From assembly GCF_958295425.1 (NCBI RefSeq), contig NC_081149.1:18342753-18406752 (forward strand): a stretch of DNA of 64,000 nucleotides, given 5' to 3'. This document shows, one piece after another, positions 13,401 to 41,404 of this stretch. Under the pieces are notes generated by a model that did not search any database, was not told where the DNA came from, and worked only from the letters and a program-made list of their open reading frames with translations. Made by a program: the position numbers and the translations under genes. The stretch comes from Solea solea. Lineage: Eukaryota; Chordata; Actinopteri; Pleuronectiformes; Soleidae. Position 1 is the stretch's first letter. Each line of letters opens with the position of its first letter.

Positions 13401-16335
13401 GTTTCTTTGGCTCTTTATGTGTTGCTGAGTCAATCATATTAAAAAAACAAACATGTAATGATAATTGTACAGAATTCACAAAAATTCAGTTATTTTTGTT
13501 CATAAAAACTAACTTTGAATTGTGATGTATTTCTAAATTGTGAGTACTTTTTGCTCAGGTGTGTTTATATATATATATGAAAAAAAAATCAGATTGTCTA
13601 TAGGTTGAGCCTCCATATATACGTTTTAACATAGCAAAGGAAAAAAAGCAGCGTAAATGCTCTGTTCTCAGGGTAAAATGCAAAAATACCATTTTGTTTT
13701 GACATTCTCCTTCACCTTATGAAGCAAACCTATTACAGTCATATAGATATATCTGATAGGTTGCATTTGATGACAAAATGATTCATATTTTTGCAACGAT
13801 TTTCCTGATTGATCAAAGAAAAGCAGTGGATGCTCATATCTGAGAAGCTTGAATGAGAAGTTATTTAAGAAAATGATTGTAATATTCAAAACAGTTGCCC
13901 AAACATTTTCTGTCCATCAGCTAATCCCGGGTTTTACTGCTCGCCTTATCTTAACAACAATCTTAAACATGCATTTAAACTGAGAGAAACTGCACACTGG
14001 CAAACAATGAGTCTACATTTGTAATGTGAGCTAAGAGAGTGTTGCTACTTCACTGCATTCCACAATGGCAGAATACACATTTTTACTGCCTGGTAAACTA
14101 CACAGCAACCTTTGGAACCAGTGATGTTGTTTTTGTGTGATTTGTTCCACGTTGATGACAGTGGATCTTATTTTTTCCCTCCCTGCCTGCACTCAGTGTT
14201 TTTGACCTTCATCACTGCTCATCCATTTTTTTCGCACCTCCCCTGCACTGTCTCACTTTCGCCTACCTCCGTTCCTCACACATACATACAGAACGCTCGA
14301 CACGGATTTGCACACATGCACACAACATCAGCGTCGCCATGGCAACCTTGAGCGAGGCTCCTTCGGTTTCCGGAGAGGGCGTTGCTCTTTCGAACCCTCT
14401 TTTGTGTCGCTTCAAAGACAAGGCCAGACAGGCAGTGTGCAGACGTCGGTGTGACTGCGAAACTAAAGACCGTATGTGTGTCTAAAGAGACCATACGTGC
14501 GCGTGTGTGTGTGTGTGTGTGTGTGTCATTGGCCAAGCCACAAGGCCTAGGCAGAGGAATGCCGGACAGGATGTTGGGAGAAAATTCCAGAAAGAGCAGA
14601 TTCAATGCAAAACACACCCTGAGGTGATTCTGACTGTGCTGCTGAAACACAGCAGACAGTAAACTGCATCCCTCGAGTCCAATTTACACTCACACACGCT
14701 GTCCTCTTCTGTCTTTATGCAACTTTCTCAGCAAAATCTGAAATAAGCCTTTATATAATAAAAACTTTACTAAATGGGCTGGCTCCTCAGCAAGGTTTAA
14801 ACTCTCCAATATAAGCTTTATATGTGAAATATAAGTGGTAAACATGTGTTTGCTGTGAGTGTTGTTGTTTCTTGTGGACGCCGCTTCCCCCTGGGTTGCG
14901 TGCCAATGTGAACAGCGCAGTCCCAGCTCCATTAGGCCGTGTGTAGAGAGCAGTGAGGGTAAACACAGGAACAATCACTGTATATTCTGAGGACAAACAA
15001 TGCAGCACAGCAGTGTTCAAGTGCTGTGTGTTCAAGTGTGAGGGAAAAGAGAATCTTTTTTTTTTTTTTTTTGAATACCAGAGACATAACTCATAGAAGC
15101 CGTACTCTGGAAATATGAACGCTGCCATTACACAGAAATAAGAGGAGGCAGTGAGTGGCCACGAAACGACAGACTGTCAAATACTGCACTCTGTAATGAC
15201 AGTGTGACATTTCAGCAAGAGAGGATTACAACATTTCTGCCTTTCTTAGAACATCTGGGTACACGTGTAAAGGCTGAGACTTTATATAGGAGATATAGCA
15301 GCATTGGTGTGACCAAAACACAAAATCATGTCATGCAGAGTTAAAAGAACTAGATGATTAATTGATTAGTTGATTTACAGAAAATTTACTAAATTCTACT
15401 TCGATGATAACTGAAGACATGATTTGACATTTCTGTCTGTTTTACAGTCTGTGGACAAAACTGTTGATCAATTAATCAAGTCCTATACACAGATACAGTG
15501 TATATCATTGTAGTGGATAAGTAGCCATTCAGCTTTCATGTTTTACAAAGTTTTAAAATATGTATTTTGGTTGAACAAAAGATTTTAACATTTGCCAGTA
15601 TTTTTCCATGTATGCATTCACTTTTTAAGTGCGGTTGATGAAGTTCCAGTAGATACAGAATATGCATTTTAAAGTAGGTTAATACTTAAGGTTTAAGTGT
15701 GTGAAACCACAGTAAGCTTCCACTTAAAGTGTGAAATTCACTGACTGGTTTGGGTTTTTTCGGGCTGCTGTAGAAACACGGCGGCATAATGTGGTGGCCT
15801 CGATAAAGCAAGGACCTTGCCTAAAGTAAATAGAGTAAAAGGATTATTCTAAGGCTATAGAAAAAATATGAACTGATTCAAACAGATTCTGTTGCTAGAA
15901 TTGACAAAAAAATAAAAACACTGCAGCTGCAGATTTGGGGGGTTAATGTCATGTGAACAGTACGAGTACGTACCTCACACACATTTGTCTTCGTAACAAG
16001 CCGGTGATTAAAGACAACGTCCACATTATTGTTCGCTTAAGGCGGCAAATGTAGGTTTTTGTGTCTGGCTGAAGACGTTTTAAGGCACTTTCGCCTGATG
16101 AAGATACAATGTTTTGGCCCTAATATTTAATTGCTTACAAACTAATTGGACATTTACTTGCTGATCCCTGCTGCACATGCTTGTTTGTGCTTCTACCAGC
16201 ATCTTTTGTTTGTGCTCACTGTGCTCCTCTTCCCACCTACAGTAATGTACCGAGGAGAGGAATCAGGCATGGACACACACCGCCTCAGGGGTAAACATCC
16301 AGGATGTGGCAGCGAGGGGCACAGACGTTCAGGAC

Positions 16336-16371
<36 letters not shown>

Positions 16372-18903
16372 CTCTTCTACACATGGACAAGAACCCTGGT
16401 GGTGAGTTCACAGCTGCACAGACACAACGAGTGGCCACTGCGGAGAGTGAGACTGCAGTCGTAATGTTAAACAGACAAAGATCAAAGGTTGAAAAAAAGA
16501 AAAAGAAAAAAGAAATTCATGTCGTGGGCAGATTTAAAAAATGACACTAAACTATTTCCTGCTGTTTGTTGTGGGGTGTGTGGCAACGTCAGATATTTAG
16601 CTATGGTCTTTTTACACAACACCATGTCATGTAAGTGTTTTCCCTCTGTCACTTTAGCTGAGTGCTTAAAGGGATAGTTCAAGTGAAAAAAAACAATGAC
16701 CTCAATGACATTCAAACTGCACGCTATATTTTGAAAGTGTTCAGAGGTTTACCATGCTGTTACATAACCCCTTTTCTTCAGCACTTAAAAAAGCCCAAAA
16801 AGGAAGCAACGTAAATTCTGAAAAGAACGTTTTAGATATTGCATTTAAAAAAGTACTTTAAGCCACTTTCACACTAAAGTTAGCGAGTATAGAGCTCGGG
16901 ACGTCACGTGACTCCGCCATGTTGGCAGTAAGATGCGACCAAAATGAATGAGACTTGTGCTGAATTCAACCTGTCAGAGTTCACTGCGCACTTAAAATCC
17001 ACGGAGATCAACAGATATATTACAAAACTTGACTTGAGTGAATATATCTGATCCTTATAATGCCCCGACCTGCTTCAACAGAGAGTCACTGAAGGTTTAC
17101 AAGAACCTGGAGGGAAACAAATGGACGCAGACGGGCTTTGTGACAAACATTCAACTCTGGAGTTACCAGCAAGTGTCGCATTAGTATAAACGTTAGTATT
17201 AGCGACAGGCAGTAAGTAGTGTTAACTTTGCTGTGCATACTTGTATGTCAGTTTTTTACTGAGCGTTAACCACAAAATCTGTTGCTTGTGTTTGTTCCCA
17301 TCGCTCCATCTTCTTCCGCTCGCTGGGAGTGTTTCATAGCAGCAATTCACCTCCACCGTCTCTCTGGATCTACAAACTTCACTTTTATAATGAAAACACC
17401 CAGAGTTGTGTGACATATTGCCTGATTTATGTGTTGTCCAGTATCCTGCCATGGGGCGTTATACCTTGGTTAAATGGGTAAAGGGTTGGGATGCCCCTGA
17501 GCTAGGCACCCAATCCCCCATCGCTCTCCAGGCGCAGATAAACTCTGCCCACTGCTCCTGCGCCAAATGCAGAGGTCATATTGTGTGTGTGTGTGAGCAA
17601 AAATGACTAATTCTAATTGTTTGCCATGTGGCAGCTTGACCAGTGACTTATTTCAATGAGCTCTGTGGATATTTTGTTATGTGTGTGGCCCTTATCTTCC
17701 TTTACCTCTACTAGTATGGCCCTCTAAAGTAAAAAATGTTGCCCATCTGTGTTAAAAACCAATCTATCCCTGGCCCTAAAAAAATGTTGCTCATCTGTGT
17801 TAAAAAACAATCTATCCCTTTAACTTTAGACAGAATGGTTGGTATTTGCATGCGTTTGCTCTTTGGGGCTGAGTGAAACAGCTGCAGAGGAGAAATTAAA
17901 GGTATGTGAGAGTCCAGTCAGGCTTGCACACTCACAGTGAGGTCGTGGTCTAGTTTGGTTTCATGACCCCACAGTGTTGCCAGGTTTTTTTGTCCTCTCG
18001 CCCACAGCAAATGTCCAGCCAGCTGAACCCTGCCCTCAGATTGGCAGCATGTGCAGCATGGTTCATGTGGGTGCAGCTCCCAGTGTCAACCATGACACAG
18101 AGCACCTATTCTCTGCAGGAGAACGGGCTTAATGCATTCACTGCAGCTTGGGCACTAGTAATGTGAGAGCCTGCAGCCCATTGAAAGGAACTTATTGTAA
18201 AGAAAAGCGTGGAGCAGCGGGAAAGGCATGTGGGAATGGGAGGCAGAAACTTTTCTCCTCATCTCTGGATCACACTCACCTTCTTCTCAGCGTGCTCGTG
18301 GATCTCCCCGTTACTCTTCGTGGACTCCCTGGGTGTCTCCTCCTCATCCTCCTCCACCACCACCACCTCCTCCTCCTGCTTCTGCTTCTGCTGCTGCTTC
18401 TCCTGCTTCTCCACCATCACCACCACCACCACCTCCTCATTTGTCTCTGCCTCGTTTGGCTTGGTGTGACGCGCGTCTCCGTGCGCGTCTTCATCACCAA
18501 CCTCCTCCTCCACCACCACCACCTCATCCTCCTCTTCCTCCCCTTCGTCGTCGAAGGGTAACGGGACACCGTCGGTCACATACTCCTTCAGACACTTCAT
18601 GTTGTGTTTCTTCAGCAGCTGCTCCGTGTCGGGGTCCACCACTATGAGCTCCAGGGAGCCCACGGTGGCGCGTATCCGGGACACGACCTGCTGATGGCTC
18701 TCGTTCTCCACTTCGTCGCCATTCACGAACACCAGTCGATCTCCTGCGCGGAGCCCCGAGGTCTCCGCCGGGCTGTCGGACTCCACAAGTCGGATGAACT
18801 GTCCAGTCTTACCTTTCTCCCCGTGGAGGTGGAAGCCGTAGCCGTTGTCGCCTTTCTCTAGCGCGCACAGCCGAGGGCGCAGACACTGGCTCTTGCTCGG
18901 CAT
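57..18903 (-). CDS. slc9a3r1 (nherf1): NHERF1-type PDZ scaffold gene, 5' part (exons 1-2; 3' end off the window)
   Basis: NHERF1 is a cytoplasmic scaffold under the apical membrane. Its two PDZ domains bind C-terminal tails of transporters and receptors, and its tail binds ezrin-family proteins. Two coding exons are visible, 18903-18280 and 227-57, joined in phase 0 across an 18 kb intron. Residues about 11-91 form PDZ1, with the carboxylate-binding loop GYGF at 21-24 and the class I helix histidine H70. Residues from about 214 begin PDZ2, with a second GYGF at 227-230. PDZ2's end, the linker and the ezrin-binding tail lie beyond position 1. NHERF2 is the alternative. NHERF1 is preferred because PDZ1 reads [20 protein letters not shown], as I recall NHERF1, and because rab37 lies just upstream in the same orientation, as in human 17q25. 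Confidence 0.88.
1378..1640 (-). repeat. Teleost interspersed repeat, family A copy
   Basis: On the minus strand this copy runs from a GGATGG-type end through a segment about fencing off 'mean GGGTCACGA', a CACCAGTCCATCAC-like block, an ACTCTCACA block and a TGGACTGTGGGAGGAAACC block, to GGGCCTTTC at 1380 read on plus. The same order recurs at 31465-31780, 35068-35225 and 63170-63340. The family is widespread in fish genomes as I recall; its transposon class is not clear from the sequence. Confidence 0.75.
8561..8655 (+). repeat. GGGCCGCATG-type interspersed repeat fragment
   Basis: It contains GGGGTCTTACAATTTAAATG, CTGGGGGCCGCATG and ACGGGCCACATGAAATC. This matches the style of a short DNA-transposon-like family whose other fragments lie at 23911-23990 and 62145-62212. 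Class assignment is uncertain. Confidence 0.5.
10384..10418 (+). repeat. (AC)n microsatellite
   Basis: About 17 AC units preceded by a C-rich tract. Confidence 0.95.
10680..10775 (+). repeat. Short interspersed family B, copy 1
   Basis: TCTGTGATCACTGGCATTTG is followed by GGAATAACTTGACTGAAGG and, about 15 bases later, GCAAACTGTCAACGAGTGTA. The same blocks in the same order recur at 12084-12135 (first blocks only) and 36588-36690. Confidence 0.7.
12084..12135 (+). repeat. Short interspersed family B, copy 2 (truncated)
   Basis: TCTGTGATCACTGGCATTTG is followed by CCTGGAATGATGTGACTGAA. The ACAAACTGTCAAC block present in the other two copies is missing here. Confidence 0.68.
12545..12735 (+). 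repeat. Teleost 'GTCCCCACAA' interspersed repeat
   Basis: Blocks in order: TTTCCATGACTTCAGAGGAC, TTCATTTCCTGGAGACTTAC, a run of CTTAACC-type repeats, GTGACTGTGTAAACAGATTC and AGGTCCCCACAACATAAGGA. I recall this arrangement from a very common fish repeat, usually followed by a CA run, as here. Confidence 0.65.
14503..14526 (+). repeat. (GT)n microsatellite
   Basis: Twelve GT units in nherf1 intron 1. Confidence 0.95.
16338..16369 (+). repeat. (GA)n microsatellite
   Basis: About 16 GA units in nherf1 intron 1. Confidence 0.95.
17718..17818 (+). repeat. Imperfect tandem duplication, about 50 bp
   Basis: Copy 1 is 17718-17770 and copy 2 is 17772-17818. Both start GGCCCT, share AAAAATGTTGC, CATCTGTGTTAAAAA and CAATCTATCCC, and differ by a short deletion near the start of copy 2. 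Confidence 0.9.
18280..18903 (-). CDS. slc9a3r1 (nherf1): nherf1 exon 1: PDZ1 and acidic linker
   Basis: This exon holds 208 codons, from ATG at 18903 (A at -3) to the donor AAG|GTGAGT. It ends in phase 0. PDZ1 occupies about residues 11-91. Residues 118 to about 195 are low complexity: runs of Glu/Asp, several short poly-Val blocks and a Gln/Lys stretch, written in DNA as GAG, GTG and CAG triplet runs. The linker between the PDZ domains is therefore well over 100 residues, longer than the roughly 60-70 I recall for mammalian NHERF1. Long plus-strand ORFs here are mirrors of this triplet repeat. Confidence 0.93.
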
Positions 18904-21840
18904 GTTCAGCCTTCACTGAGCTGCTGCTGCTGCTGATCAACCTGTTGCTGCTTCACAGTGAAAATGACCGAGGACCTGCTCAGGATGCCGCTGCTGAGTA
19001 GGAGGTGTGAATGAGTGAGTGGTACCCCCTAAAAAAAACACCCGACCCCCGCCCTCTCAGGGAAGATCAGTCCGTCCTTGTCCCACTTCCACAGAAAATG
19101 TGTGGTTTTGGTCCTCACACCTGCTGTGATCCTGTGGCCGATCACTGTCAGACAGTGGACAGAGAAGGTCCTGAAGCTGATCTGAAGCTGCTTTGACTCT
19201 GTGAGAACGCTGCAACAAAAGGAGAAAACCCACTCAGGAAGAGGGAGGTGCGTTCAGGGAACAGCCCAGCTGGCTCCCTCATGCAAACACGAATCGAGGA
19301 GTAAACACTAAATACATAATGACGACTGTGAGTGGATTAAAAATAAACATTGTGCCTCAGATTATCGAGCTTTTCCCCAGAGTTTGGAGTTCTCCCTGTT
19401 TACGGTTGCCGTACTTTTATTCACATGTTGTGAACTTTCTCCTCCATGCGCACAGCACGTGTTACGGCTTTTTAAACACATTTTGTTAACAGTATATTTA
19501 ATATCCAAAATAACCTGTTACATCCAAATCTTTAGGCATTTTTGCGTGTATGTGAAAAAGTTTTTATTGAAATAGAAAAATTACATTACACTGTAAAATC
19601 TTGGATTAAAACTTTTTCTAGTAACCAGCAACCACACACTTTTAATTGGAAATGAATGCTAGTCGGGTTCATAAGGAATAAAATTTGAGAAATAAATGAA
19701 TAAATGTCTTTCAGAAGTGGCTGAGGGTAACATAGCAGGTGCATCAGCACCAAATACACTGTTTTTGCACGTTCTTTAATATATCCATCACTAATACAAC
19801 ATCTCCACAGCTCCACTGATCGGACACGACCTTAATACAACGTTCACTGGTTTTAATGAAGTGGCTCATCAGTGAATATCCATGACCTGATTTGAGAGAG
19901 TTCCTTCTGAACCATTGATAATGAGATGTGAAGCCTATTATGTAGTTATTCTCCATTATCTTTATAGCTTGAATAACTCAAAATGAATGTCAGCTACAAG
20001 AGTTAAAAAAAACAACCAGTTACTGGTGTTAATGTTGTGGCTGATAACAAGAAGCTTCTAAAGCAAAAAGTTTCGGCAGGACTTGACCCTTTGAGCTGAG
20101 AATGTTTCCCGGCCTGATAAGAGAACAGTGACAGGATGCCTCTACACTCTCTGCCCTGGAGTTTTAAAGCTACACAGCAGCAGCAGCATGTCTGACATAT
20201 ACAGCAGCGTGTTATTACCGAGAAATCATCCAACTAATAAACAGGTTTATTTTTGATTTTTCCAGAGTAAATGATAGAGAACATACAGACTCCTCAAAGT
20301 GTCAGCAGAGTGTGACTCATTTAGAAGTAAGTGGGAAAAGAGGCGTGCTGCGTTCAGGTGTACAGCCCCACACAGTGAATCACAGTAACACAACCTCTCT
20401 ACACCCACAGTTCATGCTACAGATCTGAAGTACCAAATGGACCCATACAACATCTCTAACTAATACGATAGTTTAAATGGCAAATGGTCTGTATTTATAT
20501 AGCACTTTTCTAGTTTTGATTTCCACTCAAAGCTGTTTTTACACTACACCTTTTGCCACTCATCCATTCACTCTCACTTTCATAAAGTGCATCGTTTTCT
20601 TGACTTGTCCAAGGACACATTGGCATGTAACCTAGCGCAGTCAGGAATTGAACCAACACCCTTCCATTTGAAAGACAACTGAGCCACTGTGGTGACAGTG
20701 AACTGCTCTCCAGTTCTATACATGCTGGTAAATAAAAGGAAGGGAAGCTGCTGCCACACAGTGGCTTATTTACCTCAGCACATCCTGTCACTCCCTCACC
20801 TCTTGCCTATAGGTCAAATTAAGGAAAATATCTAAATACCATTCTTTAAAGTTAATGTTTGGTTCAATGTTCACTCTGTAATAGAAGATGAAACTGCAAT
20901 GGAACAATGACAAATGTCTACCATCAAAATATGGATTATTCTATATTCAAATGCAAAGATGAGAACTCTTTCTTACACGTGTGAGTCACATTTTTATTTT
21001 TATTTTCATAGATAATCATTTAGAATAAAAGTCCCGGTGTGTAAGAATTGGTGACAACTAATGGTCATTTTGGTTCATTTTCTTCATCGTCATCACCTGT
21101 TTCTTTCACTCACACGTTTGAGGGCTTTGCACAGGAACATTTTGCACATTTTGTAGGAATTATTGTTAAAAACACACATCCTGTGTTCCCACTGGCCATC
21201 TACTTTTTTAGGGCCAATTGGTCCTCGATGATAACCTGCAAAGCCAGTCTTTGCGCCACCTACTGGCAACAGGAAGTACCCCTCTCTCGGACCACATGAT
21301 GGCCATCGTGGTTCCTCCACACCCCGATTGAAATAGTGATTTTAAGTTGATACTGATGAATTGTTCAGCCCTACTGCTACCAAGCCCCCGCCCCCACATA
21401 GACACACACAGATGGGACTGACTCCAATAAAACAACACCACATACATTACAAAATATACCTTTTATATATATGTACTGTGTATATATATATAGTATGATA
21501 ACAAAGCACTTTTTCATGGCACTTTGTGATCACTGTGATGCTTCAGAGGGACAAATGTGACACTGAGCAACTGGGACAAGCAAACATTCATAATGAACAG
21601 TGTGCAAAGAATCCAGATACACAATGCGGCGTGAGAACAAATACAGGTTCAGTACAGTTTCGACAACATCCATCCGCCAAAAAGGAGACACAACAATGTC
21701 GGTGAGCGTGTGAACGGTATAAAGGCAAACCGGAGCGTGCTGAGGAATCTCTTAAGTGATCTTTAAGTACGAGGGTTCACCACATCTTCATTGAATGTAC
21801 AGACAGACAAAACAAGTGGACGAGACCCCTCAAAACATTG
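18904..21840. other. nherf1 5' flank and rab37-nherf1 intergenic region
   Basis: The first roughly 60 bases upstream of the nherf1 ATG are a CTG/CAG-rich leader, probably 5' UTR. Promoter sequence should lie from about 18960 rightwards, but I see no clear TATA box. The rest holds the repeat at 20479-20697, AT-rich sequence and no recognisable gene. Confidence 0.5.
20479..20697 (+). repeat. Teleost 'TATATAGCACTTTTCTAG' interspersed repeat
   Basis: Starts AATGGTCTGTATTTATATAG, then CACTTTTCTAGTTTTGAT, CACTCAAAGCTGTTTTTACA, CATCCATTCACTCTCACTTT, CAAGGACACATTGGCATGTA, TTGAACCAACACCCTTCCAT and ACTGAGCCACTG. This block order is characteristic of a repeat found throughout fish genomes, as I recall. 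It lies between rab37 and nherf1. Confidence 0.7.
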
Positions 21841-21842
21841 GC

Positions 21843-21848
21843 TTTATT
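21843..21848 (-). terminator. rab37: Candidate rab37 poly(A) signal
   Basis: Minus-strand AATAAA with a GT-rich downstream tract. The competing hexamer at 22106-22101 cannot be excluded. Confidence 0.4.
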
Positions 21849-22489
21849 CTAACACCAGTACACATGTGAACAGATGGATTCATTATAGCTACAAACTTGA
21901 TGACTGTGAGACTCAAGTCCACTTCTTAAACACACTTAATTATCAAAGGGTGATGATGATGACGACGATGAAGACTGTAAGGCCAAAGGGGGTTGAGTTC
22001 ACAGTCTGGTAAACTGGGATTAGACAAATTTGAGAGCTGCATGGCAAAAATGCTATATCCATATCAACAGTCGTATTTGATTGTTCATATAAAACCACTG
22101 TTTATTCAGAACAGAATAATACATTTGTTTTTTTCTTCTTTTTTTTGTTGTCCCTGCAGATGAATATAGCATTTCAGATTGTAACTCCTGACTCGTAGCT
22201 TTGATACAACTGTCACCACAAAGACCACAAACGTCTCTATACACATGACACAAAAGAGTTTTAAACTTCACATTTCAGATTGGGATGGCGGTTAATCCAG
22301 ATTCACCTCTGTCCAACTACTAGCTCAGTGAAGGAGTCAAAGGTGTCCGCGTCTCAGTTTTGGCGCTGAGGTTGGCTTTTTGTAAGAGAGCGGCCATTTT
22401 TTTCTTTTTATTTTTTTTTTATTTTACCTCAATCCCCACTCCCTCCCTCTTTCTCTTCCTCTCAGTATGTCTCTCTCTCTGCCTGGTGA
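21843..22489 (-). other. rab37: rab37 3' UTR (probable)
   Basis: This is non-coding sequence after the rab37 stop. Two minus-strand AATAAA hexamers are candidates for the end: 22106-22101 and 21848-21843. The second is followed by a T/GT-rich stretch (TTGTTTTGTCTGTCTGT), as expected of a cleavage site, so it is slightly preferred. Confidence 0.5.
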
Positions 22490-38718
<16,229 letters not shown>

Positions 38719-38784
38719 CTCTGTGACTCTCCCGGTCAGTATGGTCTAATCTTTGTGAGCAGGTTTCAACCTCCTCTTCACCTG

Positions 38785-38830
38785 TTTGTTTACCTCAGCC
38801 CGTCACTGATCACCTGCGTCCTGGTTTATA
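38785..38830 (-). promoter_or_regulatory. rab37: Candidate distal rab37 promoter elements
   Basis: On the minus strand a TATAAA (38830-38825) lies about 107 bases before the exon 1A ATG, and a forkhead-like GTAAACA lies downstream of it near 38790. Both are short motifs that occur by chance, so this is a weak call based on position. Confidence 0.3.
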
Positions 38831-39074
38831 TCTAAAACAAAGACACAAACTAACACAGAGTCGTGTGGATAAGCAGCAAACAACAAACCATAAAATATGT
38901 ATATCAAAGTGTTCCGGTTGGAGACCAACAAGGGGTTATAAAGTATTTATGAAGTATAACAATGTTGAGTAGTGACATAAACATGTTTTCCATTTTCTTA
39001 TGAGGGTGAAAGAAAACCTTATATGTATAACAAGAAACACCCAAATACAGAAGAGAAAAACAACAACAAAAAAT

Positions 39075-41404
39075 CTTAATATACGTCTTTTTATTGAGTC
39101 ATCAGCCATGAGGCCTATTCTATGAGTGTTTCCAGAGGCATTTAGTGACAGGCTTCTACAGTTGACAGTTCTCTACTGAGATAAGAGCCACAGCACCCAG
39201 GATTAAACACCAGCTGCTGGACCTCTGCTCTTTCTCACAGCAGCATGTATGGAAACCTCAACATCCCATCCGTCCAACTCTTCCTCCAAATAATAATAAA
39301 AAAACCTAAAAGTAAGAATAAAACAGAAGGTCTGCTTCAAACGACACTGAACACACAGACTTTCAAATACATAAACATAAATACATCAGCAGTTTTTAAT
39401 GGTTTAGCAGAAAACCAGAGAATGGACATCGTAGACACTTCCATGTCAAACGTGTAGAAAAATAAAATCTGCTATCCTCCGAAACACTGCTCTTTTCTCT
39501 CAACTAAACTGGGGCTTCACTGAAGCAGCTGTGCTGTGCAAGGTAAACAAGGTCACTTGAAAACAAACAATGGCCAACTGTTATTTAAGAACATTAAAAG
39601 GTCACATAAAACTATGAAAAAAAAAAAATGCAAACTAAGACACAGACAGTGGTTTTCACTATCCTCTGAAGAGGTATTAATTGCACATCTCTGGAACTTT
39701 TCAGCTTTGTGAAGGCAGCGTCGATTCTCTTGCTCACACCCGGATAGAAAGTTTAAACAGTGTACCGTTGACCCTCTCAGTTGGTGCTTTTACAATGTTG
39801 AAATGACATGACAAGTTGAACTGAAATGAGACACCACACTGTGAGGTAAACACAAAACACACAGGAGTGACAATACTGCATTTTTAAACAGATGCACCAG
39901 ATGATTTCAACAAAGACATGTTGGACCAGGTTTGTAAAGCAGGCTAATATGACCTCTCGGTTAGGTTAAACATATCATTTAAAGTCCCATCTGTTCCTTT
40001 TGCTAAATTAATTTTCATTTAGGAACACTTAACTGAACAACAAATATGGGTGATCTTCTTAGAGTTCAAGATGACATCCTCGAATGTCTGATTTAGAAGA
40101 TCAAGATCATCACGTCCATGAGCCTTGAACTAGAGAACATGTTTTGTTATGTCACAAAAGTACTTATTATTCAATACTTATTATTAGTTGCCATTTTTCT
40201 GTTACTCATTGTAAGTCATATTTACGTAACAACAAATAAGCATTGTCACATCATTGAACTTTACAATCTCAAGTGAAGGTACCACTTACTCCCTTGTTCT
40301 GAAACCTTTGACCAAACGACACATTCTCATCTACCAGGTGACAAAAACTGCACTTAACTTTGAGCTGAGCTTGTTTTTTTCCCCCCACTTTTGTCAGAGG
40401 AATTTTGAAAGTGACCACATTCTCTGATGAGGCACTTCCACCAAAAAAATAAAAAAAAGTGGCTTTTCTGGCAACAATGTACATCAAAGACATCTTACGA
40501 GTTTTACGAGCAGCCGCGTCAGGAACTGTCACAAAACAAATACATGAAAAATGACAAGTTTCAAAAAGTGTATGTCACAGTAAACAGAACTAATAGATTA
40601 AAGAAGACTTGAAACCTAAAAACCCCCGCCTGTCGCTTTCTGTACTTTTCCTAACCCGCGTTACAGTCGGACCATTTATTGATGTGTCTGTGACAGCAGG
40701 GAGTCACGGTGCAGGTGCTTTGACTATAAAATTAAGAGGTGACATGACCTTAATCATGACTTTTGAACTTCTGCTCTTCGCAATGTAACCATGTGACCTC
40801 TGTGTTATGTCATAGTTTTACAGTAAAGTGCACTTTATCTGTCGGCTCCGCATGCTTCCGTATTAATGCTTCAAAATAAGCACGATAATATATGAGTCAG
40901 ACGTTCCACTCTCCCTTGAAATGAGGATAGACGCAGAGTGTGGTTAGGAACCTGTTGTTCCGAGTTCTGCCGACCCTTTCTCGTTCTTTTAAAGCAGATG
41001 ATAATTGAGTGTCAAAACTGCGTCTAAACATGTGCGGAGGGTGCTTTTCAAATTCTGACCCAGACTGACCCTGACTGAAAACCTGTGCTAAAATAATAAC
41101 AATACATCTGGCATCCATGAAATCATTCAGCAAACAAGGACAAGTCTTTGCGCTTGCGGCCTTTTATGTGCAAATATCCAGCGGTTGTATCCTCCCCTTT
41201 TAAGTCTGTATAACAACTTCACTCAGAATGTCCTGACTCATCAGAGCAGGAAGTTGTCTTGTTGTTGTTTATGTGCCCCTGAGCTCTGAGCTGACCTTGA
41301 GGACAATATCCAGTTGACGCAGATTCTCCTGGAGCTCTACAGTACAGGTGCAGCTCTCCCTCATTCTTCCAGCATGTTTTTGTGTGTCTTACAGTCTCTG
41401 AGGG
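39075..41404 (-). other. xylt2: xylt2 3' UTR (probable)
   Basis: This is non-coding sequence after the xylt2 stop. The best end is the AATAAA at 39095-39090, followed on the minus strand by a strong T/GT-rich tract (TTTTTTGTTGTTGTTTTTC). A nearer AATAAA at 40680-40675 lacks such a tract. If the distal site is used the UTR is about 2.3 kb and ends within about 350 bases of rab37 exon 1A. Confidence 0.5.
39090..39095 (-). terminator. xylt2: Preferred xylt2 poly(A) signal
   Basis: Minus-strand AATAAA with a GT-rich downstream element 15-35 bases later. The alternative is at 40680-40675. Confidence 0.5.

Larger units (their letters stand above)
228..18279 (-). other. nherf1 intron 1 (18 kb)
   Basis: This is non-coding sequence between the two nherf1 exons. 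It carries interspersed repeat copies (near 1380-1640, 8561-8650, 10680-10790, 12084-12130 and 12545-12735), microsatellites, and a partial tandem duplication at 17718-17818. No ORF here resembles a protein I recognise. It could hold enhancers, but none can be read by eye. Confidence 0.8.

Noticed and set aside
18148..18647. Two overlapping plus-strand open frames of 137-139 codons rich in Leu, His and Pro
   Set aside because: They are the antisense reading of the GAG/GTG/CAG triplet repeats in nherf1 exon 1. The minus strand carries two conserved PDZ domains.
57..18903. Naming the PDZ gene nherf2
   Set aside because: The ending of PDZ1 ([14 protein letters not shown]) has some NHERF2 flavour, but the PDZ1 loop and the adjacency to rab37 favour NHERF1. 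Exons beyond the window would settle it.
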